A program made the translations under genes and the position numbers. Under the pieces are notes generated by a model. It saw only the letters and a list, made by a program, of their open reading frames with translations, was not told where the DNA came from and did no database searches. 64,000 bases of DNA from Imperialibacter sp. EC-SDR9 (GTDB lineage: Bacteria > Bacteroidota > Bacteroidia > Cytophagales > Cyclobacteriaceae), in the NCBI RefSeq assembly GCF_902498805.1, contig NZ_LR701637.1, forward strand, positions 434,001 to 498,000, given 5' to 3'. This document shows positions 17,333 through 26,467 of this stretch, piece after piece (the stretch's first letter is position 1; each line of letters opens with the position of its first letter).

Positions 17333-19483
17333 ATGGAATTAGAAAAATTCAGCTACGACAACAAGATAGTAAAGTACTTTGCTATTGCTACAGTTGTCTT
17401 TGGTATCGTGGGTATGCTGGTAGGCCTTACTGCAGCCATTCAGCTTTTTTACCCGATATTCAATTTTGACCTGCAGTACACCACTTTTGGTAGAATCAGG
17501 CCGCTGCACACCAATGCGGTGATTTTTGCATTTGTGGGCAACGCTATGTTTGCCGGTGTGTATTACTCCTTGCAACGGCTGCTAAAAGCCAGAATGCTGA
17601 GCGACGCCTTAAGCTGGATTCACTTCTGGGGCTGGCAACTCATTATTGTGGCTGCGGCCATCACATTGCCGCTTGGTTTCACGTCCTCTAAGGAGTATGC
17701 CGAGCTGGAATGGCCGATCGACATTGCCATCGCCCTCATTTGGGTCGTTTTCGGCATCAACATGATAGGCACCATCCTCAAGAGGCGGGAGAGGCACATG
17801 TATGTGGCCATTTGGTTTTACATTGCCACATTCGTCACCGTTGCAGTGCTTCATATTTTCAACTCGTTTGCATGGCCGGTAAGCCTGTTCAAAAGCTATT
17901 CAGCCTTTGCTGGTGTGCAGGATGCACTGGTTCAGTGGTGGTATGGTCACAACGCCGTGGCTTTTTTCCTTACCACACCCTTCCTTGGCTTGATGTACTA
18001 TTACCTGCCCAAGGCGGCTAACAGACCAGTTTACTCTTATAAGCTGTCTATTATTCACTTCTGGTCTTTGATATTTATTTACATCTGGGCAGGCCCTCAC
18101 CATTTGCTCTATACCTCTTTGCCCAATTGGGCTCAGTCACTCGGTGTTGTCTTCTCCATCATGCTCCTGGCTCCTTCGTGGGGTGGTATGCTCAATGGCC
18201 TGCTAACGCTTCGTGGTGCCTGGGACAGGGTGCGTGAAGATGCAGTGTTGAAATTTATGGTGGTGGCAGTTACCGCCTATGGTATGTCAACATTCGAAGG
18301 ACCTATGCTTTCACTGAAAAATGTGAATGCCATTGCTCACTTCACCGACTGGATCATTGCCCACGTGCACATAGGTGGCCTGGGCTGGAATGGTTTCCTT
18401 ACTTTCGGCATGCTCTACTGGATGATCCCACGGATTTATGGGACAAAGCTTTTCTCCGACAAGCTCGCCAATTTCCACTTCTGGATTGGTACCCTTGGTA
18501 TCATTTTCTATGCCTTGCCACTCTATTGGGCAGGTATTACCCAAAGTTTGATGTGGAAACAATTCACAGAAGATGGTTTCTTGCAGTATCCTAACTTCCT
18601 TGAAACTGTCACTCAAATTGTGCCTATGTACATGTTGAGAGCTGTTGGTGGTTTGCTGTATATTATAGGAGTGCTGGTAATGGCTTACAACCTTGTGAAA
18701 ACAGCCTATGCGGGTAAGCTGATTGCCAATGAACCAGCCGAAGCACCAGCGCTTGAAAAGAGGGAAATTGTTGGAGGGCATTGGCACGCCGTATTGGAGC
18801 GCAAGCCGATCATTTTTACCAGTCTGGCACTTGTTGCCATTTTAATCGGCGGGGTGATTGAGTTTGTGCCGGCATTTTTGATCAAATCCAATGTGCCCAC
18901 TATCGCCAGCGTGAAACCTTACACACCATTGGAATTGCACGGCCGAGATATTTATATCCGGGAGGGCTGCAATACTTGCCATTCTCAAATGGTGCGCCCA
19001 TTCAGGGAGGAAACGGAGCGCTATGGAGAATATTCTAAGGCAGGAGAGTTTGTGTACGACCATCCATTCCTGTGGGGCTCTAAACGTACCGGGCCCGATT
19101 TGCACCGGGTAGGCGCCAAGTACCCCGATTCATGGCATTTCAATCACATGCTTGACCCCACATCCATGTCGCCCGGCTCTATTATGCCTCCCTATCCCTG
19201 GTTGTTTGAGCAACAGGTAGATGCCGACTTAACTCCGGCCATGATCAGTGCATTGCGCCATGTAGGGGTACCTTACGAGGAAGGGTTTGAAGATGAAGCC
19301 AATGCGCTTATGAGTAAACAAGCTGCATTGATAGCCACAAACCTGAAAAAGGATGGCATAGAGATCGCTCCGGAGGCAGAAATCATCGCACTCATCGCCT
19401 ATTTGCAACGCCTGGGCACTGACATCAAAGTGAAGGGAGTTGCCAATCAAAATGTATCGTCAACCCAAGAAGGAGGAAACTAG
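17333..19483 (+). CDS. ccoN: Fused cbb3 cytochrome oxidase subunits I and II (CcoN-CcoO)
   Basis: A 716-residue fusion. Residues 1 to about 510 are CcoN, the haem-copper catalytic subunit, with about 12-14 helices. The haem/CuB histidines can be placed in RPLHTNAV (about 62), WYGHNAVAFF (about 204, the CuB ligand helix), GPHHLLYT (about 255) and AHVHIGGLGWNG (about 341). Residues about 525-716 are CcoO, a membrane-anchored monohaem c domain with CNTCHSQMVRPF (haem c at about residue 545) and the RTGPDLHRVG loop. The enzyme reduces O2 with high affinity and pumps protons. N-O fusion is typical of Bacteroidota. It leads the operon ccoNO-ccoQ-ccoP-ccoG-ccoH-tauE. Confidence 0.96.
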   Translation: MELEKFSYDNKIVKYFAIATVVFGIVGMLVGLTAAIQLFYPIFNFDLQYTTFGRIRPLHTNAVIFAFVGNAMFAGVYYSLQRLLKARMLSDALSWIHFWGWQLIIVAAAITLPLGFTSSKEYAELEWPIDIAIALIWVVFGINMIGTILKRRERHMYVAIWFYIATFVTVAVLHIFNSFAWPVSLFKSYSAFAGVQDALVQWWYGHNAVAFFLTTPFLGLMYYYLPKAANRPVYSYKLSIIHFWSLIFIYIWAGPHHLLYTSLPNWAQSLGVVFSIMLLAPSWGGMLNGLLTLRGAWDRVREDAVLKFMVVAVTAYGMSTFEGPMLSLKNVNAIAHFTDWIIAHVHIGGLGWNGFLTFGMLYWMIPRIYGTKLFSDKLANFHFWIGTLGIIFYALPLYWAGITQSLMWKQFTEDGFLQYPNFLETVTQIVPMYMLRAVGGLLYIIGVLVMAYNLVKTAYAGKLIANEPAEAPALEKREIVGGHWHAVLERKPIIFTSLALVAILIGGVIEFVPAFLIKSNVPTIASVKPYTPLELHGRDIYIREGCNTCHSQMVRPFREETERYGEYSKAGEFVYDHPFLWGSKRTGPDLHRVGAKYPDSWHFNHMLDPTSMSPGSIMPPYPWLFEQQVDADLTPAMISALRHVGVPYEEGFEDEANALMSKQAALIATNLKKDGIEIAPEAEIIALIAYLQRLGTDIKVKGVANQNVSSTQEGGN

Positions 19484-19485
19484 CC

Positions 19486-19689
19486 ATGTATAAGGAAGTA
19501 TTAAGATCAATCACGGGCATAGAGATTTGGCCGCTTGTTTCACTGGCCATCTTCTTCGCCTTCTTTGTCGGGCTATTGCTTTGGGTCTGGTTGGCAGATA
19601 AAGACTATATCGATGAAATGAGCCACCTCCCTATGGATAGCGATCAAAGTTCCACACCTAACCAGTTGAATCATGACACACTTAAATAG
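19486..19689 (+). CDS. ccoQ: CcoQ-like small subunit of cbb3 oxidase
   Basis: A 67-residue protein with one membrane helix (about residues 14-36, ending VWLADK) and a polar tail with an early acidic stretch. Size, single helix and position between ccoNO (2 bases upstream) and ccoP (17 bases overlapping) match CcoQ, which stabilises the oxidase complex. Sequence conservation in this family is poor, so the call rests mainly on context. A GAGGAAA tract 9-15 bases before the ATG is a fair ribosome site. Confidence 0.75.
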   Translation: MYKEVLRSITGIEIWPLVSLAIFFAFFVGLLLWVWLADKDYIDEMSHLPMDSDQSSTPNQLNHDTLK

Positions 19690-20602
19690 ACTTTTGGCCT
19701 TACTAAAGAACAAGCCGAAAACGTGTTTAACGCTTTTTGGATTGCTGATGCCTGCCGTGGGCTTTGGCCAGGATGCAAGTGCTTCATCAGCCACCTCCGA
19801 TAGCCCTGAATTGTTGCTCTACACTGCCATGGCGCTTGTGGTCATTGTGGCCGTTCTCGTACTAGTAGTAGCGCTCTATACCCTTACCATTATTAAAGTA
19901 ATTATCAGGAAGGAAAAAGTGAGCGAGCTAGCTGACCAGGGGCTGACCTATGAAGAAGGCCCCGGCTTCTGGGCGAGGTTCAATCAAAAAATGACGGATG
20001 CGGTGCCACTTGAAAAAGAGGACGCCGTATTGCTCGATCATAACTACGATGGCATCAGAGAGCTCGACAATCACCTGCCACCCTGGTGGAAGTACATGTT
20101 TTATTTGTCTATAGTTTTTGCAGTGGTTTATATGCTCGCCTACCATGTTTTCGATACACTTCCACTTCAGGAGGAGGAATATCAAAACGAATTAGCGTTG
20201 GCCAGTGAGGAGGCTGAGGCCAGAAAGCTACTTGCTGTAAACGAGCTGGATGAGAACAGTGTTGAAGCAACGGCTGTTGAAGCTGAACTTGCTAATGGAA
20301 AAGACATCTTCGACAAGAGTTGCGCCGTGTGCCACGCTGCTGACGGCGGCGGCGGCGTTGGGCCTAACCTGACCGATGTTTACTGGATTCATGGGGGATC
20401 AATTGGCGATGTATTCAAAACCATCAAATACGGTGTGCCGCAGAAGGGTATGATCGCCTGGCAGGCTACTTTGAAACCAACAGACATCAGGGACGTTGCG
20501 AGTTACATCCTGACTATGCAGGGCACTACGCCCGCAAGCCCCAAAGAACCCCAGGGAGATCCTTATGAGCCGGGAGCCGCAGGGCAGGAATCTGGAAACT
20601 AG
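19673..20602 (+). CDS. ccoP: cbb3 oxidase subunit III with a single haem c (CcoP)
   Basis: A 309-residue protein. An N-terminal hydrophobic stretch resembling a signal peptide (to about residue 33, ending GFGQ) is followed by a helix at about 45-75, the conserved CcoP N-terminal segment DGIRELDNHLPPWW (about 126-139), a second membrane helix, and a cytochrome c domain with one CxxCH, CAVCH at about residue 216. Many proteobacterial CcoP proteins carry two haems c; only one is present here. The C-terminal tail is Pro/Gly-rich. It passes electrons to CcoO/CcoN. The start overlaps ccoQ by 17 bases. Confidence 0.92.
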   Translation: MTHLNRLLALLKNKPKTCLTLFGLLMPAVGFGQDASASSATSDSPELLLYTAMALVVIVAVLVLVVALYTLTIIKVIIRKEKVSELADQGLTYEEGPGFWARFNQKMTDAVPLEKEDAVLLDHNYDGIRELDNHLPPWWKYMFYLSIVFAVVYMLAYHVFDTLPLQEEEYQNELALASEEAEARKLLAVNELDENSVEATAVEAELANGKDIFDKSCAVCHAADGGGGVGPNLTDVYWIHGGSIGDVFKTIKYGVPQKGMIAWQATLKPTDIRDVASYILTMQGTTPASPKEPQGDPYEPGAAGQESGN

Positions 20603-20631
20603 AGCCAAGACGTAAGTGTCCCAAAAAAGCG

Positions 20632-22062
20632 ATGGAAGATTTATATGAATATGATGAACTGTACCGTGACACGATTGCCACTGTAGACGAACAGGGCAAG
20701 CGAGTGTGGATTAACCCCAAAAAGCCCAAAGGGAGGTATCACACCTACAGGATAGCAGTAACAGTGCTTTTGTTAGGTTTATTATTTGGTGCCCCCTTCC
20801 TTTCCTGGAAGGGGCACCCAATGTTCCTTTTCAATATTTTCGAGCGCAAGTTTATTCTATTCGGCACGGTATTCTGGCCTCAGGATTTTATCATTTTTGG
20901 GATAGGCATGATCGCCTTCTTTGTGTTTGTGATTCTTTTTACCGTAGTATTCGGCCGTATTTGGTGTGGCTGGATGTGCCCTCAGACTATCTTCATGGAG
21001 ATGGTCTTTCGGAAAATCGAGTACTGGATCGAGGGAGATGCCAACCAGCAGCGTAAACTGGCCAGACAGGACTGGAATTTTGAAAAGATTTGGAAGAAGG
21101 GCCTCAAGCTTTCCATCTTTTTGGGGATTTCGGCGCTTATCGCCCATACCCTTATGGCCTATCTGATTGGGATTGACGAGGTGGTTACCATTGTATCGCA
21201 GCCGCCCACAGCACACATGGCGGGTTTCATTGGGCTTATTGCTTTTACAGGGATCTTCTTTTGGGTTTTTGCCTATTTTAGAGAGCAGGCTTGTATCGCT
21301 GTTTGTCCTTATGGCCGTTTGCAGGGTGTGCTTCTCGACAAAGAGTCAATCGTTGTGGCCTACAACTGGTTGCGGGGCGAACCCAGAGGAAAAATAAAGA
21401 AAGAAGTAACCGGAGCAAAAGCCGAACCACCTAAGGGTGATTGCATCGATTGTAAGCTTTGTGTGCATGTGTGCCCAACCGGAATCGACATCAGAAACGG
21501 CACCCAGCTGGAGTGCGTCAACTGCACAGCCTGCATAGACGCATGCGACGAGGTAATGACGAAGGTTGACCGCCCAACGGGCCTCATTGGTTACTACAGT
21601 CACAGCATGGTCAGTGAGGGGAAGAAGTTTTCTTTTAACACCAGGATAGCTGCCTACACCGCAGTCCTTGTGGGAATTTTGGGGCTATTGGCCTTTCTGC
21701 TTACCACCCGAACAGACGTGGAAGCTACCATGCTGCGTGTTCCGGGAATGCTTTATCAGGAGAAGGAAAACGGAATGATCTCCAATCTTTACAATATTCA
21801 GTTTGTGAACAAAACCTATGAGGATATTCACATAGAAGTGAAGCTGAAAGACGCCCAGGGAGGCACGATTGACCGGGTAGGGGGCGAAGGCCTGGTGATA
21901 CCGGCAGCCAGCAACCTGGAGTCCGTTTACTTTATTGACCTGCCACGAGAGAATGTGACCGAAACCAGTAATAAGCTGGTGATACAACTCTATAGAGACG
22001 GAGAGTTGCTTGATGAGATAAAGACAAACTTTCTAGGGCCCTTTAAACAGAAAAAGCCATGA
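20632..22062 (+). CDS. ccoG: Cytochrome oxidase accessory protein CcoG (FixG/RdxA)
   Basis: A 476-residue membrane iron-sulfur protein. Several helices occupy the first ~240 residues, with RIWCGWMCPQTIFME (about 105-119) and ACIAVCPYGRLQG (about 221-233). A double 4Fe-4S ferredoxin-type region follows: CIDCKLCVHVCP (about 270-281) and CVNCTACIDACD (about 294-305). One more helix and a C-terminal Ig-like periplasmic domain complete it. CcoG family members act in cbb3 assembly, probably as copper(II) reductases. The stop overlaps ccoH by 4 bases (ATGA). Confidence 0.95.
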   Translation: MEDLYEYDELYRDTIATVDEQGKRVWINPKKPKGRYHTYRIAVTVLLLGLLFGAPFLSWKGHPMFLFNIFERKFILFGTVFWPQDFIIFGIGMIAFFVFVILFTVVFGRIWCGWMCPQTIFMEMVFRKIEYWIEGDANQQRKLARQDWNFEKIWKKGLKLSIFLGISALIAHTLMAYLIGIDEVVTIVSQPPTAHMAGFIGLIAFTGIFFWVFAYFREQACIAVCPYGRLQGVLLDKESIVVAYNWLRGEPRGKIKKEVTGAKAEPPKGDCIDCKLCVHVCPTGIDIRNGTQLECVNCTACIDACDEVMTKVDRPTGLIGYYSHSMVSEGKKFSFNTRIAAYTAVLVGILGLLAFLLTTRTDVEATMLRVPGMLYQEKENGMISNLYNIQFVNKTYEDIHIEVKLKDAQGGTIDRVGGEGLVIPAASNLESVYFIDLPRENVTETSNKLVIQLYRDGELLDEIKTNFLGPFKQKKP

Positions 22063-22493
22063 ACTTCGGAAGCTGGATTACAGTAGCCTTTGTGCTATTT
22101 GCAGGTCTTATTATCAGCCTTGTGGTGGTGTGCGTGCGGCAGGATGTGTCGCTGGTTTCAGCAGACTACTACCAGCAGGAAATCAAGTACCAATCGAGGA
22201 TCGATGACATTTCCAACGCCCAGGAATCATCGACAAAAGTTGAGGTAACCCGCACGCCCGGTGAGAACCGGCTGGAGCTTTCATTCGGTGAACAAGGAGC
22301 TGCACTGACTGGCGAAGTCGTCATGTTTCGTCCATCTGATGCCAAACTTGATAAGAAGTTTTTGCTGAAGCTGGACGATACAGGAAGTTTTCAAATGGAC
22401 ACCTCTCAGCTAAAAAAGGGACTTTGGAAAATGAAAATTTCCTGGCAACAAGGAGGACAGACTTTCTTTGAAGAGAAAACTATAGTGATCTGA
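22059..22493 (+). CDS. ccoH: FixH/CcoH family assembly protein
   Basis: A 144-residue protein with one N-terminal helix (about residues 5-27) and the family's SADYYQQEIKYQ segment (about 35-46), then a small periplasmic beta domain. FixH/CcoH stays bound to the cbb3 oxidase and helps its assembly. It is translationally coupled to ccoG (ATGA overlap) and the next gene begins 1 base after its stop. Confidence 0.9.
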   Translation: MNFGSWITVAFVLFAGLIISLVVVCVRQDVSLVSADYYQQEIKYQSRIDDISNAQESSTKVEVTRTPGENRLELSFGEQGAALTGEVVMFRPSDAKLDKKFLLKLDDTGSFQMDTSQLKKGLWKMKISWQQGGQTFFEEKTIVI

Positions 22494-22494
22494 T

Positions 22495-23199
22495 ATGCCG
22501 CTCTGGTCAGCTTTTGTGCTTGGACTATTTGGCAGCCTACACTGTGCAGGCATGTGTGGCCCGCTTGTTTTTGCCCTTCACAAAGGAGGTAGCGGCTATG
22601 GAAAAATCACCTACCACACGGGTAGAATTCTTACCTACGCTCTGTTGGGCCTTACACTGGGTGGTCTTGGTTTTGCCGCCCAACTTGCAGGTTTGCAAAA
22701 GTGGTTTTCTCTCCTGCTTGGTATTGGGCTGCTTGCGTCAGTGATATTTCCCTTGATTTCTTCCCGATTTCATAGTCATTACCTTACCGCAAAAACAACT
22801 GGATGGCTATCAGGCCATGTCAGAAAATGGATGAGCAAGGCAGTGGCTTCGAGTGGCCCGTTTCGCCAACTTTGGCTTGGCGGATTGAACGGCCTGCTGC
22901 CTTGCGGCATGGTCTACATTGCCATAGCCGGTTCATTGTCCATGGCCAACTACTTTCAAAGTAGCTTATACATGATCTTCTTTGGTCTGGGCACCTGGCC
23001 CATGTTGTTGGCTATTTCCTATGGCAGTGGGTTAGCCAATCATCTCAGCTGGCTGAGCGTAAGAAGGCTGGCTCCCATTTTTATTGCGTGTCTTGGCCTG
23101 TTGCTCATTTGGCGTGGGCTCAATCTTCACATTGAGTATATGCCGGGGGCGCCTGGCAGCAGTCCTTTTGCTGGAATTACAATCTGTACGACTCCCTGA
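22495..23199 (+). CDS. Sulfite exporter TauE/SafE-like membrane protein of the cco operon
   Basis: A 234-residue protein with about six helices. The N-terminus contains FGSLHCAGMCGP (about residues 11-22), a Cys-rich motif typical of the cytochrome-biogenesis branch of the TauE/SafE family found beside cco genes. The repeat-like second half has NGLLPCGMVYIA (about 136-147). Family members in this context probably handle copper or redox equivalents for oxidase assembly; direct evidence is lacking for this one. It ends the cco operon: the following gene has its own -7 box. Confidence 0.82.
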   Translation: MPLWSAFVLGLFGSLHCAGMCGPLVFALHKGGSGYGKITYHTGRILTYALLGLTLGGLGFAAQLAGLQKWFSLLLGIGLLASVIFPLISSRFHSHYLTAKTTGWLSGHVRKWMSKAVASSGPFRQLWLGGLNGLLPCGMVYIAIAGSLSMANYFQSSLYMIFFGLGTWPMLLAISYGSGLANHLSWLSVRRLAPIFIACLGLLLIWRGLNLHIEYMPGAPGSSPFAGITICTTP

Positions 23200-23228
23200 T
23201 ACTTCTACAAGCATATCTGCAGATTTAC

Positions 23229-23236
23229 TATCTTTG
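23229..23236 (+). promoter_or_regulatory. -7 box of the Uma2 gene
   Basis: TATCTTTG matches TAnnTTTG exactly, 15 bases before ATG 23252. It supports that start and implies a leader of roughly ten bases. No clear -33 element. Confidence 0.45.
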
Positions 23237-23251
23237 AGTAAAAGGCAAGAA

Positions 23252-23830
23252 ATGGACTCTTTCGAACTCAAATTTCCGGATAAAGTACTTGACTCCTTTA
23301 CAGAGGAGGAGTTTTATCTGTTTTGCCAGCAAAACAGAGACTTGAAGTTTGAACGAACTTTTGATAAAAGAATTATCATTATGACACCAAGCGGGGGGTT
23401 AATTGGTAATAAGGGAATGCGCATTGGTGCGAGGCTTGATGCGTGGAATGAGCAAACCAACCTTGGATATACGTTTGATTCGTCTACCGGATTCACGCTT
23501 CCAAATGCAGCAGTTCGCTCCCCCGATGCATCATGGGTTGCAAAAGCCAGATGGGAGGCACTTTCACTTGCAGAGCAAGAAAGGTTTCCGCCAATTTGTC
23601 CCGACTTTATCATTGAACTGATGTCTCCTTCTGATCGGCTTTCCGAGTTACACAAGAAAATGGAAGAGTATCAAAGCAATGGTTGTCGTCTTGGCTGGTT
23701 GATCGACTCCGCAAAGCGGGTGACATACATTTATCGCTCTGAAGGAATGATTGAAAATCCATTCAACAAGGTTCTTGATGGCGAAATGGTGCTGCCAGGT
23801 TTTAGCCTAAATCTGACAAAGATATTTTAA
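23252..23830 (+). CDS. Uma2-family (DUF820) endonuclease-like protein
   Basis: A 192-residue protein. The start at 23252 is preferred because a -7 box lies 15 bases upstream and family members begin near this point; an earlier in-frame start would read through the end of the previous gene. The PD-(D/E)XK-type core is visible: PDASWV (about residue 91), CPDFIIELMSPSD (about 117-129) and the later WLIDSAKRVTYIYR. Uma2 proteins have a restriction-endonuclease fold and occur in many copies in cyanobacteria and Bacteroidota, often in accessory regions; their biological role is unclear. The gene stands alone between the cco operon and a convergent permease gene. Confidence 0.85.
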   Translation: MDSFELKFPDKVLDSFTEEEFYLFCQQNRDLKFERTFDKRIIIMTPSGGLIGNKGMRIGARLDAWNEQTNLGYTFDSSTGFTLPNAAVRSPDASWVAKARWEALSLAEQERFPPICPDFIIELMSPSDRLSELHKKMEEYQSNGCRLGWLIDSAKRVTYIYRSEGMIENPFNKVLDGEMVLPGFSLNLTKIF

Positions 23831-23836
23831 TGGGCC

Positions 23837-26230
23837 TCACTGGTCTTTCAATGAGGCCACAGGATTACCTGTAGCTGCTACCAGGCTGTGGTAACCGACT
23901 GTAAACAGCGTGACAATCAGGATGAGGCCAGCCGAAGAAATAAAAGTGATTGGGCTGGGGCTGATCCGGAATTCAAACTCTTGCAGCCAATTGCTCATGG
24001 CATAATAGGCGATAGGGAAGGCGATCAAAATAGAAACGCCAACCAGCTTCAGAAAGTCCTTCGAAATCAATAGCATGATGCTCGAAACCGAGGCACCGAT
24101 CACTTTTCTCAGTCCGATTTCTTTTTTCCTTTGCTCTGCCGTGTACGAAGCAAGGCCAAACAAACCCATGCAGGCAATAACAATGGTAAAAATGGAGAAC
24201 GTGGCAAAAACCTGGCCTTTCGACTCATCTGCCTGGTATTTCTCGTAGAAATCCTGCTCAAGAAAGGAATACTGTAGTGGCCTGTTGGTAATAATATCTT
24301 TCCAGGTCTTGTCAATAAAACTTAACACATCGCCAGTGTTAGCCGTGTTGATCCTCACCAGCAAAATACCGTTTTGGATACTGTTGTGAATAATCATGGG
24401 CATGATAGGCTCCTGAAGCGCTCTCTGGTGAAAGTTCTTAATAACGCCTACCACTTTTACTTCCCGGGTTTGCAGGCCGTCACCAGTCATTACCTTGAAC
24501 CGCTTTCCGATAGGCTCCGTCCAGCCCATTTCCCGGGCCAGCTCCTGGTTCACTATCACAGCGTTGGAAGTATCGCTCTTTGTGCCTTCGGAAAAATTGC
24601 GCCCCTCTACCACCTCTATTTCAAGCGTTGGGAGGTAGCCAGCATCCACCTGACAGCTCATAAACCCCTTTTCCGTAAAACCTCCCTGTTCCATTTCCAC
24701 AAATATACCGTTCAGGTTAAAGTCACCTCCGGGAGTGGCCCACCCGGAGCCTACACTGTAAATATCCGGATTAGTCAAAAGCGACTGTTTTAGCACGTCA
24801 AGTTTTTTGCGTGCCTCTTGCCCCTCCAGCGGAATGCGGATGACCTGATCTTTGTTGAAGCCGAGGTTCTTTTCTTTCATAAAGTTGAGCTGGTCGTACA
24901 CCACCCAGGTGCAGATCACCATTATGATCGAAATGGAAAACTGGAAGACCACTAACGTTTTCCTGAGTGCCGGATTCCCCGATTTGGAGGAGACTCTGCC
25001 CTTTAGTACCTGCGCCGACTGGAACCTGGACAGGTAGAAAGCCGGGTAGCTTCCCGACACCAAACCTAAAAACACCAAAACCCCACTTAAAGCAAGCAAA
25101 ATAACGGGATCCTTATAGAACTCTCGGGTGATCGTCTTGTCGGCAAGTTCATTAAAATAGGGAAGAAGGAAGAAGGCTAAAACGACACTTAACACAACGG
25201 AAAGAAGAGTCACCACCATGGCCTCCACAGTGAATTGGATCATCAATTGCTTGCGATAAGAGCCAAGCACTTTTCTGATGCCCACTTCTTTGGCCCGCAT
25301 GGTGCCCCGTGCTGTGGCAAGGTTCATATAGTTAATGGAGGCAATAAGCAATATGAATACAGCGACGATGGAGAAAACATAGATATAGGTGATGTCTCCG
25401 GCTGGCTCAATTTGTCCTTCATTTTTAGAGTAGAGGTGAATACTGGCGAGCGGTTCAAGGTAAAAGTCGGCTTTTGCATTGAACTGGCGGAAGAGGTCAC
25501 CGGTATACTTTTCCATAAACACTGGGGATCGGGCTTCCAGCACTTTTGGGTTAGTGCCAGGAGCAAGCAGAAGGTATACCCAGTCGTTGATATTGCCCCA
25601 CGCAGAAGGGCCTTGCACCGGCAAGCTGCTATAGGAGATAAGTGCCCTGGGCTGAAAATGTGAGTTGGTCGGCGCATCTTTCATCACACCGGTAACAATT
25701 CTTTGCCACTCTTCAGACCCTGTTTTGATCACCTTGCCTATTGGCTCATCGTCGCCAAAATATTTTTTTGCCACACTTTCAGTCAGCACAATTGAATTGG
25801 GCTCAACAAGTGCCTTTTGAGGATCTCCTTTGAGTAGTTGAAGACTAAAAATGGAAAAGAAAGAAGAATCGGCGAAATAGAATTTCTCCTCGTAGAATTG
25901 CTGATCATCTTTTGTCACCAATTCCCTGCCAGGGTAGTTGATCCGAACAAAATTTTCTACTTCGGGAAAATCTGCCATCATGGTAGGCCCAATGGGTGAC
26001 ATAGCCTGGCAAATATCCACTTTGGTGTCTTGAATAGAGGCGTGCATGCCTACACGGTATATTTGATCGGCGTTTTTGTTGAAGGCATCGAAGCTCAGCT
26101 CGTCTTTGATATAGAGCAAAAGAAACAGGCTGGAAAGCACGCCAGCCGTTAAACCAAAAATATTGATGAAGCTATAAAAGCCCTGGCGGCGCAAATTTCT
26201 GATGGCGACAATTATATAACTTCTGAGCAT
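23837..26230 (-). CDS. FtsX/MacB-type ABC transporter permease
   Basis: A 797-residue protein with two MacB-like periplasmic core domains and two FtsX permease units. Landmarks are the N-terminal NLRRQGFYSFINIFGLTAG segment with helix 1, a first FtsX block with ARGTMRAKEVGIRKVLGSYR (about 309-328), and a second with YTAEQRKKEIGLRKVIGASV (about 695-714) before the last helices. This double form is abundant in Bacteroidota. Relatives export or sense antimicrobial peptides or act in envelope stress. No ATPase gene is adjacent, so it would have to work with an ATPase encoded elsewhere. Confidence 0.85.
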   Translation of the reverse strand: MLRSYIIVAIRNLRRQGFYSFINIFGLTAGVLSSLFLLLYIKDELSFDAFNKNADQIYRVGMHASIQDTKVDICQAMSPIGPTMMADFPEVENFVRINYPGRELVTKDDQQFYEEKFYFADSSFFSIFSLQLLKGDPQKALVEPNSIVLTESVAKKYFGDDEPIGKVIKTGSEEWQRIVTGVMKDAPTNSHFQPRALISYSSLPVQGPSAWGNINDWVYLLLAPGTNPKVLEARSPVFMEKYTGDLFRQFNAKADFYLEPLASIHLYSKNEGQIEPAGDITYIYVFSIVAVFILLIASINYMNLATARGTMRAKEVGIRKVLGSYRKQLMIQFTVEAMVVTLLSVVLSVVLAFFLLPYFNELADKTITREFYKDPVILLALSGVLVFLGLVSGSYPAFYLSRFQSAQVLKGRVSSKSGNPALRKTLVVFQFSISIIMVICTWVVYDQLNFMKEKNLGFNKDQVIRIPLEGQEARKKLDVLKQSLLTNPDIYSVGSGWATPGGDFNLNGIFVEMEQGGFTEKGFMSCQVDAGYLPTLEIEVVEGRNFSEGTKSDTSNAVIVNQELAREMGWTEPIGKRFKVMTGDGLQTREVKVVGVIKNFHQRALQEPIMPMIIHNSIQNGILLVRINTANTGDVLSFIDKTWKDIITNRPLQYSFLEQDFYEKYQADESKGQVFATFSIFTIVIACMGLFGLASYTAEQRKKEIGLRKVIGASVSSIMLLISKDFLKLVGVSILIAFPIAYYAMSNWLQEFEFRISPSPITFISSAGLILIVTLFTVGYHSLVAATGNPVASLKDQ

Positions 26231-26467
26231 AAAGAGAAGATTTATGCAAAACCAGCCACAAGTTACGTACCTGTTTGTCTATGTGTCTGATTAACAGTAG
26301 ATTATAAAAATACTCAATTAGGAGTATTGTTTAATTGTACGCTTATGAGTCAATTAGCTGTTCGACAGTGTACACATTTTGCCTCTTGGTCAAAGTTTGA
26401 TGACTTTTTGACAAATAGTTTATATTGTTACATGTTTTAAATTAGTATTAGCGCTAGCCTGAGTATT

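Noticed and set aside
23084-23251. Longer Uma2 protein starting inside the TauE/SafE gene
   Set aside because: The extension reads the TauE/SafE gene in another frame; an exact -7 box lies 15 bases before ATG 23252.
26231-26467. Crp/Fnr-like site upstream of the giant gene (GTCAAA-g-TTTGAtGAC near 26390)
   Set aside because: The dyad is imperfect, spacing differs from the cco sites, and TGACTTTTTGAC lacks the inverted second half; too weak to call.
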